In this document: positions 24,203 through 33,568 of the stretch, in pieces
How the letters are laid out: every line of letters begins with the position of its first letter
Numbering within the stretch: the first letter of the stretch is position 1
Assembly: GCA_946627565.1 (NCBI GenBank)
Contig: CAMOVR010000005.1
Location: 1-58,908, forward strand
Length of the DNA: 58,908 nt
Reading direction: 5' to 3'
Source: an uncultured Clostridia bacterium
GTDB taxonomy: Bacteria > Bacillota > Clostridia > Christensenellales > Aristaeellaceae
Position numbers and translations under genes: made by a program
Notes under the pieces: generated by a model
What the model was told of the DNA's origin: nothing
The model's database searches: none
The model's input: only the letters and a program-made list of their open reading frames with translations

Positions 24203-24865
24203 ATGAGAAGCATAAAGGAGAAAGTCTTCCGCCTGATCATCCTCTTTGGCGGCCTGGTGACTGCACATCTGGGTGTGACCCTGTTCCTGCTGTCGGATCT
24301 GGGGGCAGATCCCTTCAACGTGCTGATACAGGGCCTTCACCTGCTGCTGGGAGCGGCAGGGCTGTCCATAAGCCATGGAACGGTCCATATGGGTGTCTGC
24401 TTTCTCATTATCCTGGTCCTTCTGGCGGTGGACAGGCACTATATTCAGGCCGGCACCATCGTCTGCATGCTCTGCGGCGGGCCCATCATCGACTTTTTCA
24501 CCTGGGCCCTTCAGCCCCTGATGATCGGAAGCACCGGCCTGCCTGTCAGGATTCCTGTCCTGGTGCTGGGCTGCGTCATTCTGGCGTTTGGCATGACCAT
24601 TGTCATACGCTCGGAAGCAGGTACCGGACCTAACGACCTGGTGGCACTGGTGATCAGTGAGAAGGCGGGGTTCCGCTTTGGCATCACCAGGACCGTGACG
24701 GATGCCGTATTTGTGCTGGCAGGCTGGCTCCTTGGCGGAACCGCAGGCATCGGTACGGTGATCTGTGCCTTCCTGGTGGGTTTTGTGGCTGACTTTTTCA
24801 TGCCGTTTTCAGGACGTCTGGTGGAAAACATGCTCAGGTGCATGCAGAAGAATCACAGGGGCTGA
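24203..24865 (+). CDS. YczE/YitT-like integral membrane protein
   Basis: This 220-residue protein has five or six membrane helices and resembles the YczE/YyaS family. Conserved-looking motifs are LSDLGADPFNVLIQGL and SEAGTGPNDLVALVIS in the two halves, suggesting an internal duplication. The function is unknown. Two start codons compete: ATG 24198 opens only a two-codon frame (ATGGCATGA), whose stop overlaps the real ATG at 24203. AAGGAG lies at 24187-24192. The 129 bases after GH51 contain an inverted repeat CCGTTATC/GATAACGG (24083-24090 with 24119-24126) but no clear terminator or promoter. Confidence 0.8.
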   Translation: MRSIKEKVFRLIILFGGLVTAHLGVTLFLLSDLGADPFNVLIQGLHLLLGAAGLSISHGTVHMGVCFLIILVLLAVDRHYIQAGTIVCMLCGGPIIDFFTWALQPLMIGSTGLPVRIPVLVLGCVILAFGMTIVIRSEAGTGPNDLVALVISEKAGFRFGITRTVTDAVFVLAGWLLGGTAGIGTVICAFLVGFVADFFMPFSGRLVENMLRCMQKNHRG

Positions 24866-24905
24866 AGCCGGGCCTGAGACAAAGTAACAGAAAGGAGTTT
24901 TCAGA

Positions 24906-26720
24906 ATGGAATTGCGTTCCCGCAGGGATGTGCCCGTGGAGGAAACCTGGGATCTGTCCCTGATTTATCCCGAAGAAAAGCTGATGTGGGAAGAGCTTGA
25001 AAAGACAAAGGAAGCGGTCAGAAAGCTTCATGAAACCTATTCGGGCCGCCTGCATGGCGCAGATGCCATTGTGGGCTGCCTGGATGAAATGGAAGGAATC
25101 CTGCAGGCGATCTCCCGCATCTGGAGCTATGCCGGTCTGGCTGTGGAAACAGACTATACGGACAACACCCTGCGCGAGCGGGATGAGAAGGTCAGCGATG
25201 AGATCACCCGCATGCAGCGGGATATGGCCTTTGTGGACAGCGAAATCCTGGCAGCCCCGGAGGAGGAACTGAAAGCTGCCGTGGAGAAGGCGAAGGGATG
25301 CCGTGGACATCTTGAGGACATGATCCGGAGAAAGGCCCATATGCTGACCCCGGAAACGGAAAAAGCGCTGGCTGCCCTGGGCAGGTCCCTGTCTGTGCCC
25401 TATGACATCTACAATACCATGAAGCTGGCGGATATCTCCTTTGATCCCTTCACAGCAGAGGGGAAAACCTACCCCCTGAGCTATTCCCTCTATGAGGACA
25501 ACTACGAGCTGGAAGCGGACTGCGCCGTACGCCGTGCTGCCTTTAAGGCCTTTTACGGTACCCTGGACAAATACAAGAACACCACGGCTGCGGCATACAA
25601 TGCCTGCGTAACCCAGGAAAAAACCATGTCGGAACTGCGCAGGTTCGACAATGTGTTTGACAGCCTGCTGTTTGAGCAGAAGGTCACACGGGAGATGCAT
25701 GACCGTCAGATCGATCTGATCACCCGGCATCTGGCACCCCATATGCGCCGCTACGCCAGGCTTCTCGGAAAGCTGCACGGCCTTGACCGGATGACCTTTG
25801 CGGACCTTAAGATCGCTGTGGACCCGGCATATGACCCGAAAGTCACCATAGAGGAGTCCCACCGGTACGTCAGGGATGCCCTGGCCATCCTGGGGGATGA
25901 TTACGTGGAGATGGTGGACAGGGCCTACAGGGAGAGATGGATTGACTTTGCCCAGAACATCGGCAAGAGCACAGGCGGCTTCTGCTCCGGAATTTACCGC
26001 GCAAACTCCTTTATTCTTTTGAACTGGAACAACCGCATGTCGGATGTGTTCACCGTGGCCCATGAGCTGGGGCATGCCGGACAGTCCATGTACAGCGGCA
26101 GGGCTCAGTCCTTCTATGATGAAGACCCCTCCACCTATCTTGTGGAGGCACCTTCCACCATGAACGAACTGCTGCTGGCCCATCACCTGATGAAAACCAG
26201 CACTGATCCCCGTTTCCGCCGCTGGGTGCTGTCCAACCAGGTCAGCAACACGTACTATCACAACTTTGTCACCCACCTCAGGGAAGCATGGTACCAGAGA
26301 GAGGTGTACCGCATCATAGATGCGGGCGGCAGTGTGAATGCGGACATTCTGAGTGATCTTTTCAGAAAGAACCTGGAGCTGTTCTGGGGTGATGATGTTG
26401 AGATTCCGGAAGGCGCAGAGCTCACCTGGATGCGCCAGCCCCATTATTACATGGGTCTGTACCCGTATACCTACAGTGCGGGTCTTACGGTGGCGACCCA
26501 GGCCATGCTGCGCATAGAAGAGGAAGGGGCAGGCGCTGTGGAGGACTGGAAAAAGTTCCTTTCAGCCGGCGGCACCCAGGATCCCGTTGGTCTGGCCAGG
26601 ATTGCCGGCTTTGACATCACCACGGAAAAGCCTCTCATGGCAACCATTCACTATATCGGTTCCCTGATTGACGAAATCTGCCGCCTGACAGAGGAAATTG
26701 ACGGGATCCGGGTCCCGTAA
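24906..26720 (+). CDS. pepF: Oligoendopeptidase F
   Basis: This 604-residue M3B zinc metallopeptidase degrades short peptides in the cytoplasm. The zinc motif HELGH is at residues 386-390 (VAHELGHAGQSMYS), with the downstream Glu ligand in VEAPSTMNELL. An N-terminal helical cap (ETWDLSLIYPEEKLMWEEL) is typical. No signal peptide is seen. An AAAGGAG site precedes the ATG. It lies 40 bases after the YczE-like gene and ends at a strong hairpin. Confidence 0.95.
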   Translation: MELRSRRDVPVEETWDLSLIYPEEKLMWEELEKTKEAVRKLHETYSGRLHGADAIVGCLDEMEGILQAISRIWSYAGLAVETDYTDNTLRERDEKVSDEITRMQRDMAFVDSEILAAPEEELKAAVEKAKGCRGHLEDMIRRKAHMLTPETEKALAALGRSLSVPYDIYNTMKLADISFDPFTAEGKTYPLSYSLYEDNYELEADCAVRRAAFKAFYGTLDKYKNTTAAAYNACVTQEKTMSELRRFDNVFDSLLFEQKVTREMHDRQIDLITRHLAPHMRRYARLLGKLHGLDRMTFADLKIAVDPAYDPKVTIEESHRYVRDALAILGDDYVEMVDRAYRERWIDFAQNIGKSTGGFCSGIYRANSFILLNWNNRMSDVFTVAHELGHAGQSMYSGRAQSFYDEDPSTYLVEAPSTMNELLLAHHLMKTSTDPRFRRWVLSNQVSNTYYHNFVTHLREAWYQREVYRIIDAGGSVNADILSDLFRKNLELFWGDDVEIPEGAELTWMRQPHYYMGLYPYTYSAGLTVATQAMLRIEEEGAGAVEDWKKFLSAGGTQDPVGLARIAGFDITTEKPLMATIHYIGSLIDEICRLTEEIDGIRVP

Positions 26721-26760
26721 TCTTTGCATTGTCCCTGTGCTTAAGCCATGGACACAGACA

Positions 26761-26802
26761 AAAGCATCCACCATACTGCACATGCGGTATGGTGGATGCT
26801 TT
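26761..26802. terminator. Long bidirectional hairpin between pepF and lepB
   Basis: Arms 26761-26776 and 26787-26802 are perfect 16-bp reverse complements with a 10-base loop. CTTTTG follows on the minus strand and TTTGCG on the plus strand. It separates two convergent genes and probably terminates both. Confidence 0.8.
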
Positions 26803-26833
26803 GCGATGCATAGATTGTTTCGGGTCCGCCCCA

Positions 26834-27493
26834 TCAGTTGGCCTGCACATCCAGACCGTTTGGAACGGAACGGAAGCTGGAGAAGGGGAGCAGCACCTGG
26901 ACCACATGGCCCACAATCATGGACCTGTCAATGGTGCCGATGGAGCGGCTGTCGTTGGAATTGTTCCTGTGGTCGCCCATGACGAAGTACTGGCCTTCTC
27001 CCACCACCGTTTCCGGGAAGTAGGAGAAACGGCCCGTGCGGTAATCATCATTGATATACGGCTCTTCATATTTTTCGCCGTTGACGTACAGGTACCCGTC
27101 AATGATGGCGATGGTGTCACCGGGAACGCCCACGATGCGCTTGACGAAGTTGGTAAAGCCCCGGTTGGGATACCGGCAGATGACCACGTCAAAGCGCTGG
27201 GGATCCCCAAAGACGGAAACGCGGCCGTTGATCCACTGGAAGGATGTGTATCCCAGCTTGCTGATGAACATGACTTCCCCGTCAGCCAGGGTATCGTTCA
27301 TGGATGCGCCGTCCACCTTGACAGGTTCGAAGATGAATGTGCGGATCACCAGGGCGATGGCCACAGCGGTGAGAATGGTCATGAGCCATTCCAGGATTTC
27401 ACGTCCCAGGGATTTGGATTCCTTTCTCTTATTCTTTTTGGTTCCGGTTTCTTCTTCAGACACAGGCGTGCTGGTGTTGTTTTCTGTATCCAT
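26834..27493 (-). CDS. lepB: Signal peptidase I
   Basis: This 219-residue type I signal peptidase removes Sec and Tat signal peptides. A charged N-terminal cytoplasmic tail precedes one membrane helix (ILEWLMTILTAVAIALVIRTF). The catalytic Ser is S64 in GASMNDTL and the general base is K118 in FVKRIVGVPGD. The conserved GDHRNNSNDSRSIG box follows. Its site AAAGGATGA overlaps the end of the TPR gene, indicating coupling. Its presence matters because a nearby sugar-binding protein appears to be processed by this enzyme class. Confidence 0.95.
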   Translation of the reverse strand: MDTENNTSTPVSEEETGTKKNKRKESKSLGREILEWLMTILTAVAIALVIRTFIFEPVKVDGASMNDTLADGEVMFISKLGYTSFQWINGRVSVFGDPQRFDVVICRYPNRGFTNFVKRIVGVPGDTIAIIDGYLYVNGEKYEEPYINDDYRTGRFSYFPETVVGEGQYFVMGDHRNNSNDSRSIGTIDRSMIVGHVVQVLLPFSSFRSVPNGLDVQAN

Positions 27494-27499
27494 GTTCTG

Positions 27500-28345
27500 T
27501 CATCCTTTCAGGCGAGCAAGTTCGCTCTCGATCTTATCTTTCGTGACGTAATTCAGCGGGGAAAAACGGCCTTCCAGTGCCAGCTCAAGACGGGAAATGG
27601 CTTTCTGCGTGTCCCCGTTGTCCAGATCGTAACGGGAGAGGAAATACAGGGTGTCAATCTGGGTTTCCTTGTATTCGATGGCTTTCCGGAAGAAGGGAAG
27701 AGCCTTTTCCTTATCGTTCTCCACCCGGTAGATCCACTGGCCCATGTTGTCAAGGCAGATAGAGTCCTCATCGTCATAGTCCAAGGCTTCCTTCAGGAAG
27801 GCGAGGGCTTTTTCCTTATGCTCTTCATATGCCTCCCTGGCAGGCTTTGGCATGTCCGGCAGCACGGGTTCCATGCCCTCCAGGGTGTTTGCCCGGGCTT
27901 CCTCCACGGCCGCTTCGTACTTTGCTTTGTTTTCACTGTCCAGGGCTGCAAAGTCCGGAATATTGGAGGAATCAAACTTCTCCACATACAGATAGCCCAG
28001 TGTCTGGTAAATGAGGCCGCATGCGGCTTTCATGTGCCGCTTTTCCAGAAGGTTGATGCCCTTGTCAATGGATCCCAGACGGAACATGCAGGCTGAATAG
28101 TTGACGAACAGCTGGGTCTTCTGTTCCTCCGTCATGCCGGGGGCTTTTTCTGTCTTCTTCAGAATATCCCTGGCTTTTTCATATTCACCGGAGCGGATCA
28201 GAAGAATGGAGTAAGAAAGCAGATACCGGGGCATGTTCATGCCTCCGGCAATGGCTTCCTCATACAGCTTTCTTGCTTCATCCAGCTTACCCTGTCCGTG
28301 CAGGTTGTAGGCTTTCTGAGCTTTCAAAGATGCCATGAATCCCAT
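27500..28345 (-). CDS. TPR-repeat protein
   Basis: This 281-residue soluble protein is made of helical tetratricopeptide-like repeats (AYNLHGQGKLDEARKLYEEA; YSILLIRSGEYEKARDIL; DNMGQWIYRVENDKEKALPFFRKA; YDLDNGDTQKAISRLELAL). Such proteins act as scaffolds; no partner can be named. It starts 3 bases after the mrfB stop and ends at lepB, so it belongs to the mrfA-mrfB-TPR-lepB unit. Confidence 0.85.
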   Translation of the reverse strand: MGFMASLKAQKAYNLHGQGKLDEARKLYEEAIAGGMNMPRYLLSYSILLIRSGEYEKARDILKKTEKAPGMTEEQKTQLFVNYSACMFRLGSIDKGINLLEKRHMKAACGLIYQTLGYLYVEKFDSSNIPDFAALDSENKAKYEAAVEEARANTLEGMEPVLPDMPKPAREAYEEHKEKALAFLKEALDYDDEDSICLDNMGQWIYRVENDKEKALPFFRKAIEYKETQIDTLYFLSRYDLDNGDTQKAISRLELALEGRFSPLNYVTKDKIESELARLKG

Positions 28346-28348
28346 GAA

Positions 28349-29497
28349 TCATTGTCCTTTCCTGGTCAGCCTTCCCTGAAGGCGATCATAGCGGTATTGT
28401 AACTGATTTCTGGTTTCTTGTACAGAGGGCGGGTCCAGAAGGGTAGGTTCCGCCAGCGTCAGGAGTCCCTTCCGGGTAAACTCCAGGGCCTTTTCCAGAT
28501 CGTGCTCTGTATGCTCATAGTACTTGGCCAGTGCAATATAGGGCTCCGCTCCGCCTTCATGCCGGATAATCATGTCAAGGTAGATGTCCCGGGCCTTTTC
28601 CTTTTCCCCGCTCTTTCTGTGGCTGTCTGCAAGACGCATCTGGGAGACGGCATGGAGTCTTCCGGAGGGAACGAGCCTGTAGCAGCGGCGGGACTGGCGC
28701 ACATGCTTTTCCCTGTCAAGGGCACCTGCCATGGAGAAGATGTCCTCCTGATGGCCGATTCTTTCGGGGCTTTCGTAGTCAGCGCACATATGGGAAAGAA
28801 GAGCCAGCATGCTGGCCACGTCCTGTTCATTGTGGAAAAGCACGTCATCCAGCAGGGCAAAGTCATGGGTCAGCAGGTATTGATGGAACCGGGCGGGGGC
28901 TTCGCTGCCGGGCAGGTCGCCCACCCTGGGGATGCCCAGCACTTCCTCCTCAAGACGGGACAGCCTGCACTGCTTAAGCCGCAGCTTATACAGCCTTCTT
29001 GCCATGTGCAGCAGGTCCAGGTGGGGCTTGTCCAGCACATCCGTGGGAAGACGGTTTAAGATGAAGCGGGTGCGCAGCAGGGGAATATCAAAGGATTTGC
29101 CGTTGAAGGTGCAGATGACATCACATTCATCCAGCCTTTCCAGAACCTTTTCCAGCATGTACCTCTCTTCGGGATAATCCCGCATGACATACTGGGTCAC
29201 GGCAAACCCGTCTTTTGTCAGCACGCCTGCGCCGATTTCAAAGGCCACCGTGCCGGCGCCGCCGCTGAGTCCCGTGGTCTCCGTATCAAGAAACAGGACT
29301 TTTCCGGGGAGAAAGGGCGAGGGAAGATCCTCATGCTGCATGAGCATGAGGTTTTTGCTGTTAAGTGACGATAGTTCCGGGAATTCGTCCAGGGGACGGA
29401 CCCGGGTCCTCTGCCAGCAGTCCGTAAAGGAAGGGGCTGCTTCAGGCGCCGGCTTCGGCTTGCTGGTGATCATCCTCAGTTTTTCCGCCAGGTTCAT
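28349..29497 (-). CDS. mrfB: MrfB (YprB) DEDD-type DNA exonuclease
   Basis: This 382-residue protein carries an RNase H-like exonuclease domain with LDTETTGLSGGAGT (first D and E), FNGKSFDIPLLRTR (third acidic residue) and LFHNEQDVASML (last D). A C-terminal helical TPR-like region follows (YIALAKYYEHTEHDLEKALEF). In B. subtilis, MrfB works with helicase MrfA in a UvrABC-independent repair route for mitomycin C lesions. The start is ATG 29497 with AAAGGAGG just upstream; the longer frame from 29515 begins with a GTG in front of that site. It lies 27 bases after mrfA. Confidence 0.92.
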   Translation of the reverse strand: MNLAEKLRMITSKPKPAPEAAPSFTDCWQRTRVRPLDEFPELSSLNSKNLMLMQHEDLPSPFLPGKVLFLDTETTGLSGGAGTVAFEIGAGVLTKDGFAVTQYVMRDYPEERYMLEKVLERLDECDVICTFNGKSFDIPLLRTRFILNRLPTDVLDKPHLDLLHMARRLYKLRLKQCRLSRLEEEVLGIPRVGDLPGSEAPARFHQYLLTHDFALLDDVLFHNEQDVASMLALLSHMCADYESPERIGHQEDIFSMAGALDREKHVRQSRRCYRLVPSGRLHAVSQMRLADSHRKSGEKEKARDIYLDMIIRHEGGAEPYIALAKYYEHTEHDLEKALEFTRKGLLTLAEPTLLDPPSVQETRNQLQYRYDRLQGRLTRKGQ

Positions 29498-29524
29498 TTT
29501 GCCCCCTCCTTTCACAATGGTTTT

Positions 29525-31816
29525 TCAGCAGCGGCGGATCATGTCCCGGAGCAGCTTGATGGCCGTATCCTTGCCGTCTACCCCGATTTCCCCCACGGGT
29601 CCCACACAGGAGGGACAGCCCTGGGCGCAGTGGCAGCCTTCCACAATGCTCAGGCACTTTTCCAGCAGGAGCTTCTGCATGGCATATGCCTTCTGGGAGA
29701 GGCCGACGCCGCCGGGATAATTGTCGTAGATGATGATGGTGGGTGCGTCCGTAATGGGACTTTTAACCTGGTAAACCACCACCACATCGGTGGCCGCGCA
29801 CATCAGGTACAGGGGACAGACAATGCGCAGCAGGTTGGCCACGCCCAGCATGCCGTTTTTCAGGGTATCGCTGCTGAAGCGGCTGCACAGGTCTTCCGGC
29901 AGCTTCCACCACATGGCAACGGTGTGCATGTCGGTTTCCGGGAGCCGTACGTGGCCAAAGCCCAGGTTCTCGTGGGTGTCAAAACGGATCTTCTTGAACA
30001 TGGTGACCAGTGCCGTGACCTTGATTTCACCCAGAGCCCGTGAGAGCAGGGGAGGCTCATCCACCTGTTCCTCAATGTCCAGCAGGCTCAGGGAGATGTT
30101 CAGGTCCGCATCCGTGTAGTAGCCCACATCCACCCTGCGGATAAACGCCTTGCAGGCGTCAAAATCCAGTTTCTCCACCTGATACTGTTCACCCTCATGC
30201 ATGTAGATGGCATTTTCATGCAGGAGCATGGGAACGGTGAAACGGTCCATTTCCCCGATGACCCGGTGATGGGCACTGTCGGTGATGTCGATGATGGCGA
30301 AGTTCTCTTCCGCAGATGCGGACCTGAGGGATATATTGGAGGCGGGGAAGTCATCCGCCATCCAGTGATAGCGTCCGTCCACGTGCCGGAGAATGTGGAC
30401 ATCCTCCAGGTACTCCAGGAGCTGGTCCGGGGATGGGGCATTGCCGAAACTGTCCCCGTCCTCAAAGGGCAGCTCATAGGCGGCACACTTGAAATGGCTT
30501 AAGAGAATATAGATGTTGTCGGGGTTCAGGAGGGCGTTTTCCGGGGACTTCTGAAGGAAGTAGTCCGGATGGGAGACAATATACTGGTCCAGGGCCGCGG
30601 AGCTGGCTACGAAGAACACAATGGAGCTGGCCTTGCGGCGGCCGGCTCTGCCTGCCTGCTGCCAGCTGCTGGCAATGGTGCCGGGATAGCCGCACAGTAC
30701 ACAGGCATCCAGTGCACCGATGTCAATGCCAAGTTCCAGGGCATTGGTGGAAATCACCGCATCCACCCGGCCTTCCCTGAGACCGCGCTCGATCTCATGA
30801 CGGGTGGTGGGCAGGTACCCGCCTCTGTAGCCCCGGACCCGGCCCGCATTCCCCAGGGGATCCCGCACCATGTCCTTGAGGTAGCGGGTGAGCACTTCCA
30901 CCACCAGCCGGCTTTTGGCAAAGGTGATGGCCTGGATCCCGTTTTTCAGCAGCATGCCGGAAATGTGGCGCACCTCGCCCATGGAGCTTTTCCGGATGCC
31001 CAGCTGCTGATTGACCACGGGGGGATTGTAAAAGACAAAGTGCCGTTTGCCCATGGGGGCGCCGTTGTCGTCAATCAGGGTGATGTCCCTGCCTGTCAGG
31101 GTTTCCGCCAGCTCTTTGGGATTGGCGATGGTGGCAGAACACAGGATAAACTGGGGCTTGCTGCCGTAAAAGTCGCACAGGCGGATCAGGCGGCGCAGCA
31201 CATTGGCCAGGTTGGATCCGAAAACGCCCCGGTAGGTATGGATTTCGTCAATGACGATGTATTTCAGGTTTTCAAAGAGCTTGACCCATTTGGTATGGTG
31301 GGGAAGAATGCCCGAGTGCAGCATGTCCGGATTGGTGACAACGATGTGGCCCGCCTGCCTGACGGCTTTTCTTGCGCTGCCCGGGGTATCCCCGTCATAG
31401 GTAAAGGTCTTGATGTCCTCCCCGGTCATCTGGATGAGATCGTACAGCTCATGGACCTGGTCGGCGGAAAGGGCCTTGGTGGGGAACAGGTACAGGGCCC
31501 GGCTGTCCGGATTTCGGAGAATGGAGGAGAGTATGGGGAGGTTGTAGCACATGGTTTTGCCGGATGCGGTGGGGGTTACCACCACCACATCTTTTCCCCT
31601 GAGAATCTCCTGCACGGCATGGGCCTGATGGGTATACAGACTGTGGATGCCGCGGGTCTTAAGAATATCCTTAAGTCTTATGTCCAGTTCCTCCGGAAAG
31701 GGGGCGTACCGGGCTTCCTGGGCAGGCAATTCTTCCCAGCGGACAACATTTTCCATGAAATCCTGATTCCTGCGGAGAACTTCCGCCAGCTGATCCACAT
31801 TCACAGTCTGAAACAC
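29525..31816 (-). CDS. mrfA: MrfA (YprA) DEAD/DEAH-box DNA helicase
   Basis: This helicase of about 763 residues has Walker A TPTASGKT, VIDEIHTYRG as motif II, FILCSATIANP as motif III, and second-domain motifs TNALELGIDIG and QQAGRAGRR. A C-terminal DUF1998-type zinc site (CHCAQGCPSCVGP) follows. It pairs with mrfB downstream for mitomycin-type DNA damage repair. The start is probably GTG 31816 (GGA seven bases upstream) or GTG 31804. The longest frame (ATG 31921) begins upstream of a good promoter and inside the serS terminator, so it cannot be the start. Confidence 0.92.
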   Translation of the reverse strand: MFQTVNVDQLAEVLRRNQDFMENVVRWEELPAQEARYAPFPEELDIRLKDILKTRGIHSLYTHQAHAVQEILRGKDVVVVTPTASGKTMCYNLPILSSILRNPDSRALYLFPTKALSADQVHELYDLIQMTGEDIKTFTYDGDTPGSARKAVRQAGHIVVTNPDMLHSGILPHHTKWVKLFENLKYIVIDEIHTYRGVFGSNLANVLRRLIRLCDFYGSKPQFILCSATIANPKELAETLTGRDITLIDDNGAPMGKRHFVFYNPPVVNQQLGIRKSSMGEVRHISGMLLKNGIQAITFAKSRLVVEVLTRYLKDMVRDPLGNAGRVRGYRGGYLPTTRHEIERGLREGRVDAVISTNALELGIDIGALDACVLCGYPGTIASSWQQAGRAGRRKASSIVFFVASSAALDQYIVSHPDYFLQKSPENALLNPDNIYILLSHFKCAAYELPFEDGDSFGNAPSPDQLLEYLEDVHILRHVDGRYHWMADDFPASNISLRSASAEENFAIIDITDSAHHRVIGEMDRFTVPMLLHENAIYMHEGEQYQVEKLDFDACKAFIRRVDVGYYTDADLNISLSLLDIEEQVDEPPLLSRALGEIKVTALVTMFKKIRFDTHENLGFGHVRLPETDMHTVAMWWKLPEDLCSRFSSDTLKNGMLGVANLLRIVCPLYLMCAATDVVVVYQVKSPITDAPTIIIYDNYPGGVGLSQKAYAMQKLLLEKCLSIVEGCHCAQGCPSCVGPVGEIGVDGKDTAIKLLRDMIRRC

Positions 31817-31852
31817 CTTCTTTTCCTGTCCGGCAATAAGCGTGTAAGGGCC

Positions 31853-31881
31853 ATTATAGCCATTTGCAGGCGGTTTCGCAA
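31853..31881 (-). promoter_or_regulatory. Promoter of the mrfA-mrfB-TPR-lepB unit
   Basis: On the minus strand, TTGCGA (31876-31881), a 17-base spacer and TATAAT (31853-31858) lie 37 bases before GTG 31816. This fixes the start of mrfA. Confidence 0.82.
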
Positions 31882-31919
31882 CCGAAAGGAAACGGGGATG
31901 AATGGAATAAATGCGCAGC

Positions 31920-31942
31920 AAAAAAGTCCGCGGATGCGGACT
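31920..31942 (-). terminator. Terminator of serS
   Basis: On the minus strand, AGTCCGC-ATCC-GCGGACT is followed by TTTTT, 18 bases after the serS stop. Confidence 0.88.
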
Positions 31943-31960
31943 ATTAAGACAATAGGCAAA

Positions 31961-33241
31961 TCAGCCGATGTATTCCTTGCCGCCCATGTACTTGCGCAGC
32001 ACTTCGGGGATACGGACGCGGCCGTCTTCCATGAGGTTGTTCTCCAGGAAGGCGATGAGCATGCGGGGCGGGGCCACGCAGGTGTTGTTGAGGGTATGGG
32101 CCAGATACTTCTTGCCATCCTTGCCCTTGACACGGATCTGCAGTCTCCTGGCCTGGGCGTCTCCCAGATTGGAGCAGGAACCCACTTCGAAATACTTCTG
32201 CTGACGGGGGCTCCAGGCTTCCACGTCCAGGGACTTGACTTTCAGGTCAGCCAGGTCGCCGGAGCAGCATTCCAGGGTGCGCACCGGGATATCCATGGTG
32301 CGGAAGAAGTCCACCGTGTTCTGCCAGAGACGGTCAAACCACATGGGAGAATCCTCAGGCTTGCAGATGACGATCATTTCCTGCTTTTCAAACTGATGGA
32401 TCCTGTATACGCCGCGCTCCTCAATGCCGTGGGCGCCCACTTCCTTGCGGAAGCAGGGGCTGTAGCTGGTGAGGGTCAGGGGAAGCTTTTCCTCGTCCAG
32501 GATGGTGTCGATGAACCGGCCGATCATGGAGTGCTCGGAGGTGCCGATGAGGTACAGGTCCTCGCCCTCGATCTTGTACATCATGTTCTCCATCTCGGCA
32601 AAGGACATGACGCCGTTGACCACGTCACCGTGGATCATGAAGGGAGGAATGACATAGGTAAAGCCGCGGTCGATCATGAAATCCCGGCTGTAGGTGAGAA
32701 TGGCGGAATGGAGACGGGCCACATCCCCCAGCAGGTAATAGAATCCGTTGCCGGACGTCCTGCGGGCGGAATCAATGTCAATGCCGTTGAGCTTTGCCAT
32801 GATGTCCACATGATAGGGGATCTCATAGGGAGGAACCACAGGCTCGCCGAAGCGCTCGATTTCCACATTTTCAGAATCGTCCTTGCCGATGGGTACGGAA
32901 GGATCGATGATGTTGGGAATGACCATCATCCGCTTTTTGACCTCAGCGGACATTTCTTCTTCTTTCTTTTCCAGCTCTTCCAGCTCCGCGGCAATCTCTG
33001 CCACCTTGGCCTTGGCTGCCTCAGCCTCTTCCTTCTGGCCTTTTCCCATCAAGGCGCCGATCTGCTTGGAGATGACCTTCCTCTGGTTGCGCAGTGCGTC
33101 AGCCTGCTGCTGGGCTTCCCGGTATGCCTTGTCAAAAGCGATGACTTCGTCTACCAGGGGAAGCTTCTGGTCCTGGAACTTCTTTTTGATGTTTTCCCGT
33201 ACTTTGTCGGGATCATTGCGCAACAGGGCAATGTCAAGCAT
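31961..33241 (-). CDS. serS: Seryl-tRNA synthetase
   Basis: This 426-residue class II synthetase charges tRNA-Ser. An N-terminal antiparallel coiled-coil arm (residues about 30-105, rich in Lys, Glu and Ala) contacts the long variable arm of the tRNA. The catalytic core has class II motif 2 FRKEVGAHGIEERGVYRIHQFEKQE, TSYSPCFRKE and the motif 3 region NNTCVAPPRMLIAFLEN. The start is ATG 33241 with AAAGGAGG upstream; the longer open frame to 33415 runs through the T-box leader and is rejected. Confidence 0.96.
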   Translation of the reverse strand: MLDIALLRNDPDKVRENIKKKFQDQKLPLVDEVIAFDKAYREAQQQADALRNQRKVISKQIGALMGKGQKEEAEAAKAKVAEIAAELEELEKKEEEMSAEVKKRMMVIPNIIDPSVPIGKDDSENVEIERFGEPVVPPYEIPYHVDIMAKLNGIDIDSARRTSGNGFYYLLGDVARLHSAILTYSRDFMIDRGFTYVIPPFMIHGDVVNGVMSFAEMENMMYKIEGEDLYLIGTSEHSMIGRFIDTILDEEKLPLTLTSYSPCFRKEVGAHGIEERGVYRIHQFEKQEMIVICKPEDSPMWFDRLWQNTVDFFRTMDIPVRTLECCSGDLADLKVKSLDVEAWSPRQQKYFEVGSCSNLGDAQARRLQIRVKGKDGKKYLAHTLNNTCVAPPRMLIAFLENNLMEDGRVRIPEVLRKYMGGKEYIG

Positions 33242-33264
33242 GGGTATGTTCCTCCTTTTCCTTA

Positions 33265-33485
33265 TGCCGTAAAAGAGCTCTCTCCCCATTCCGGGGCGAG
33301 AGCTCTCGCGGTACCACCCAGTCTGTCCGCAAAAGCGGACCTCATGCGTGCTGTAAGGGGCACGCCCCGTGGACTCATCGCCCGCATCCTCCAGGATGGA
33401 AATCCCAGGCTGCACCCCTGCCTTTCACCGGACGGCAGGTCTCTTGAAGATGCAGATAACCAGAACCTTTCCCTTCTTCGGAACA
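33265..33485 (-). promoter_or_regulatory. T-box leader of serS
   Basis: The minus-strand leader ends with the T-box TGGGTGGTACCGCG (33307-33320) followed by a terminator (33271-33306): AAGAGCTCT-type arms with a CCCC/GGGG core and TTTT. The stem I apex AGAGA-CCTGCC...GGTGAAAGGCAGG is recognisable upstream. The probable specifier is TCC (33398-33400) followed by A, a Ser codon matching the gene. Uncharged tRNA-Ser would pair with the specifier and T-box and favour read-through. Confidence 0.9.
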
Positions 33486-33491
33486 GCTGGC

Positions 33492-33520
33492 ATTATACGA
33501 TACCTCAGGAGAATATGCAA
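33492..33520 (-). promoter_or_regulatory. Promoter of the serS leader
   Basis: On the minus strand, TTGCAT (33515-33520), a 17-base spacer and TATAAT (33492-33497) lie just upstream of the T-box transcript. Confidence 0.82.
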
Positions 33521-33568
33521 GTCCCGGAAAGAGGCCGGGTCATGGAGCTGAATGCATGCCGGCGGATA

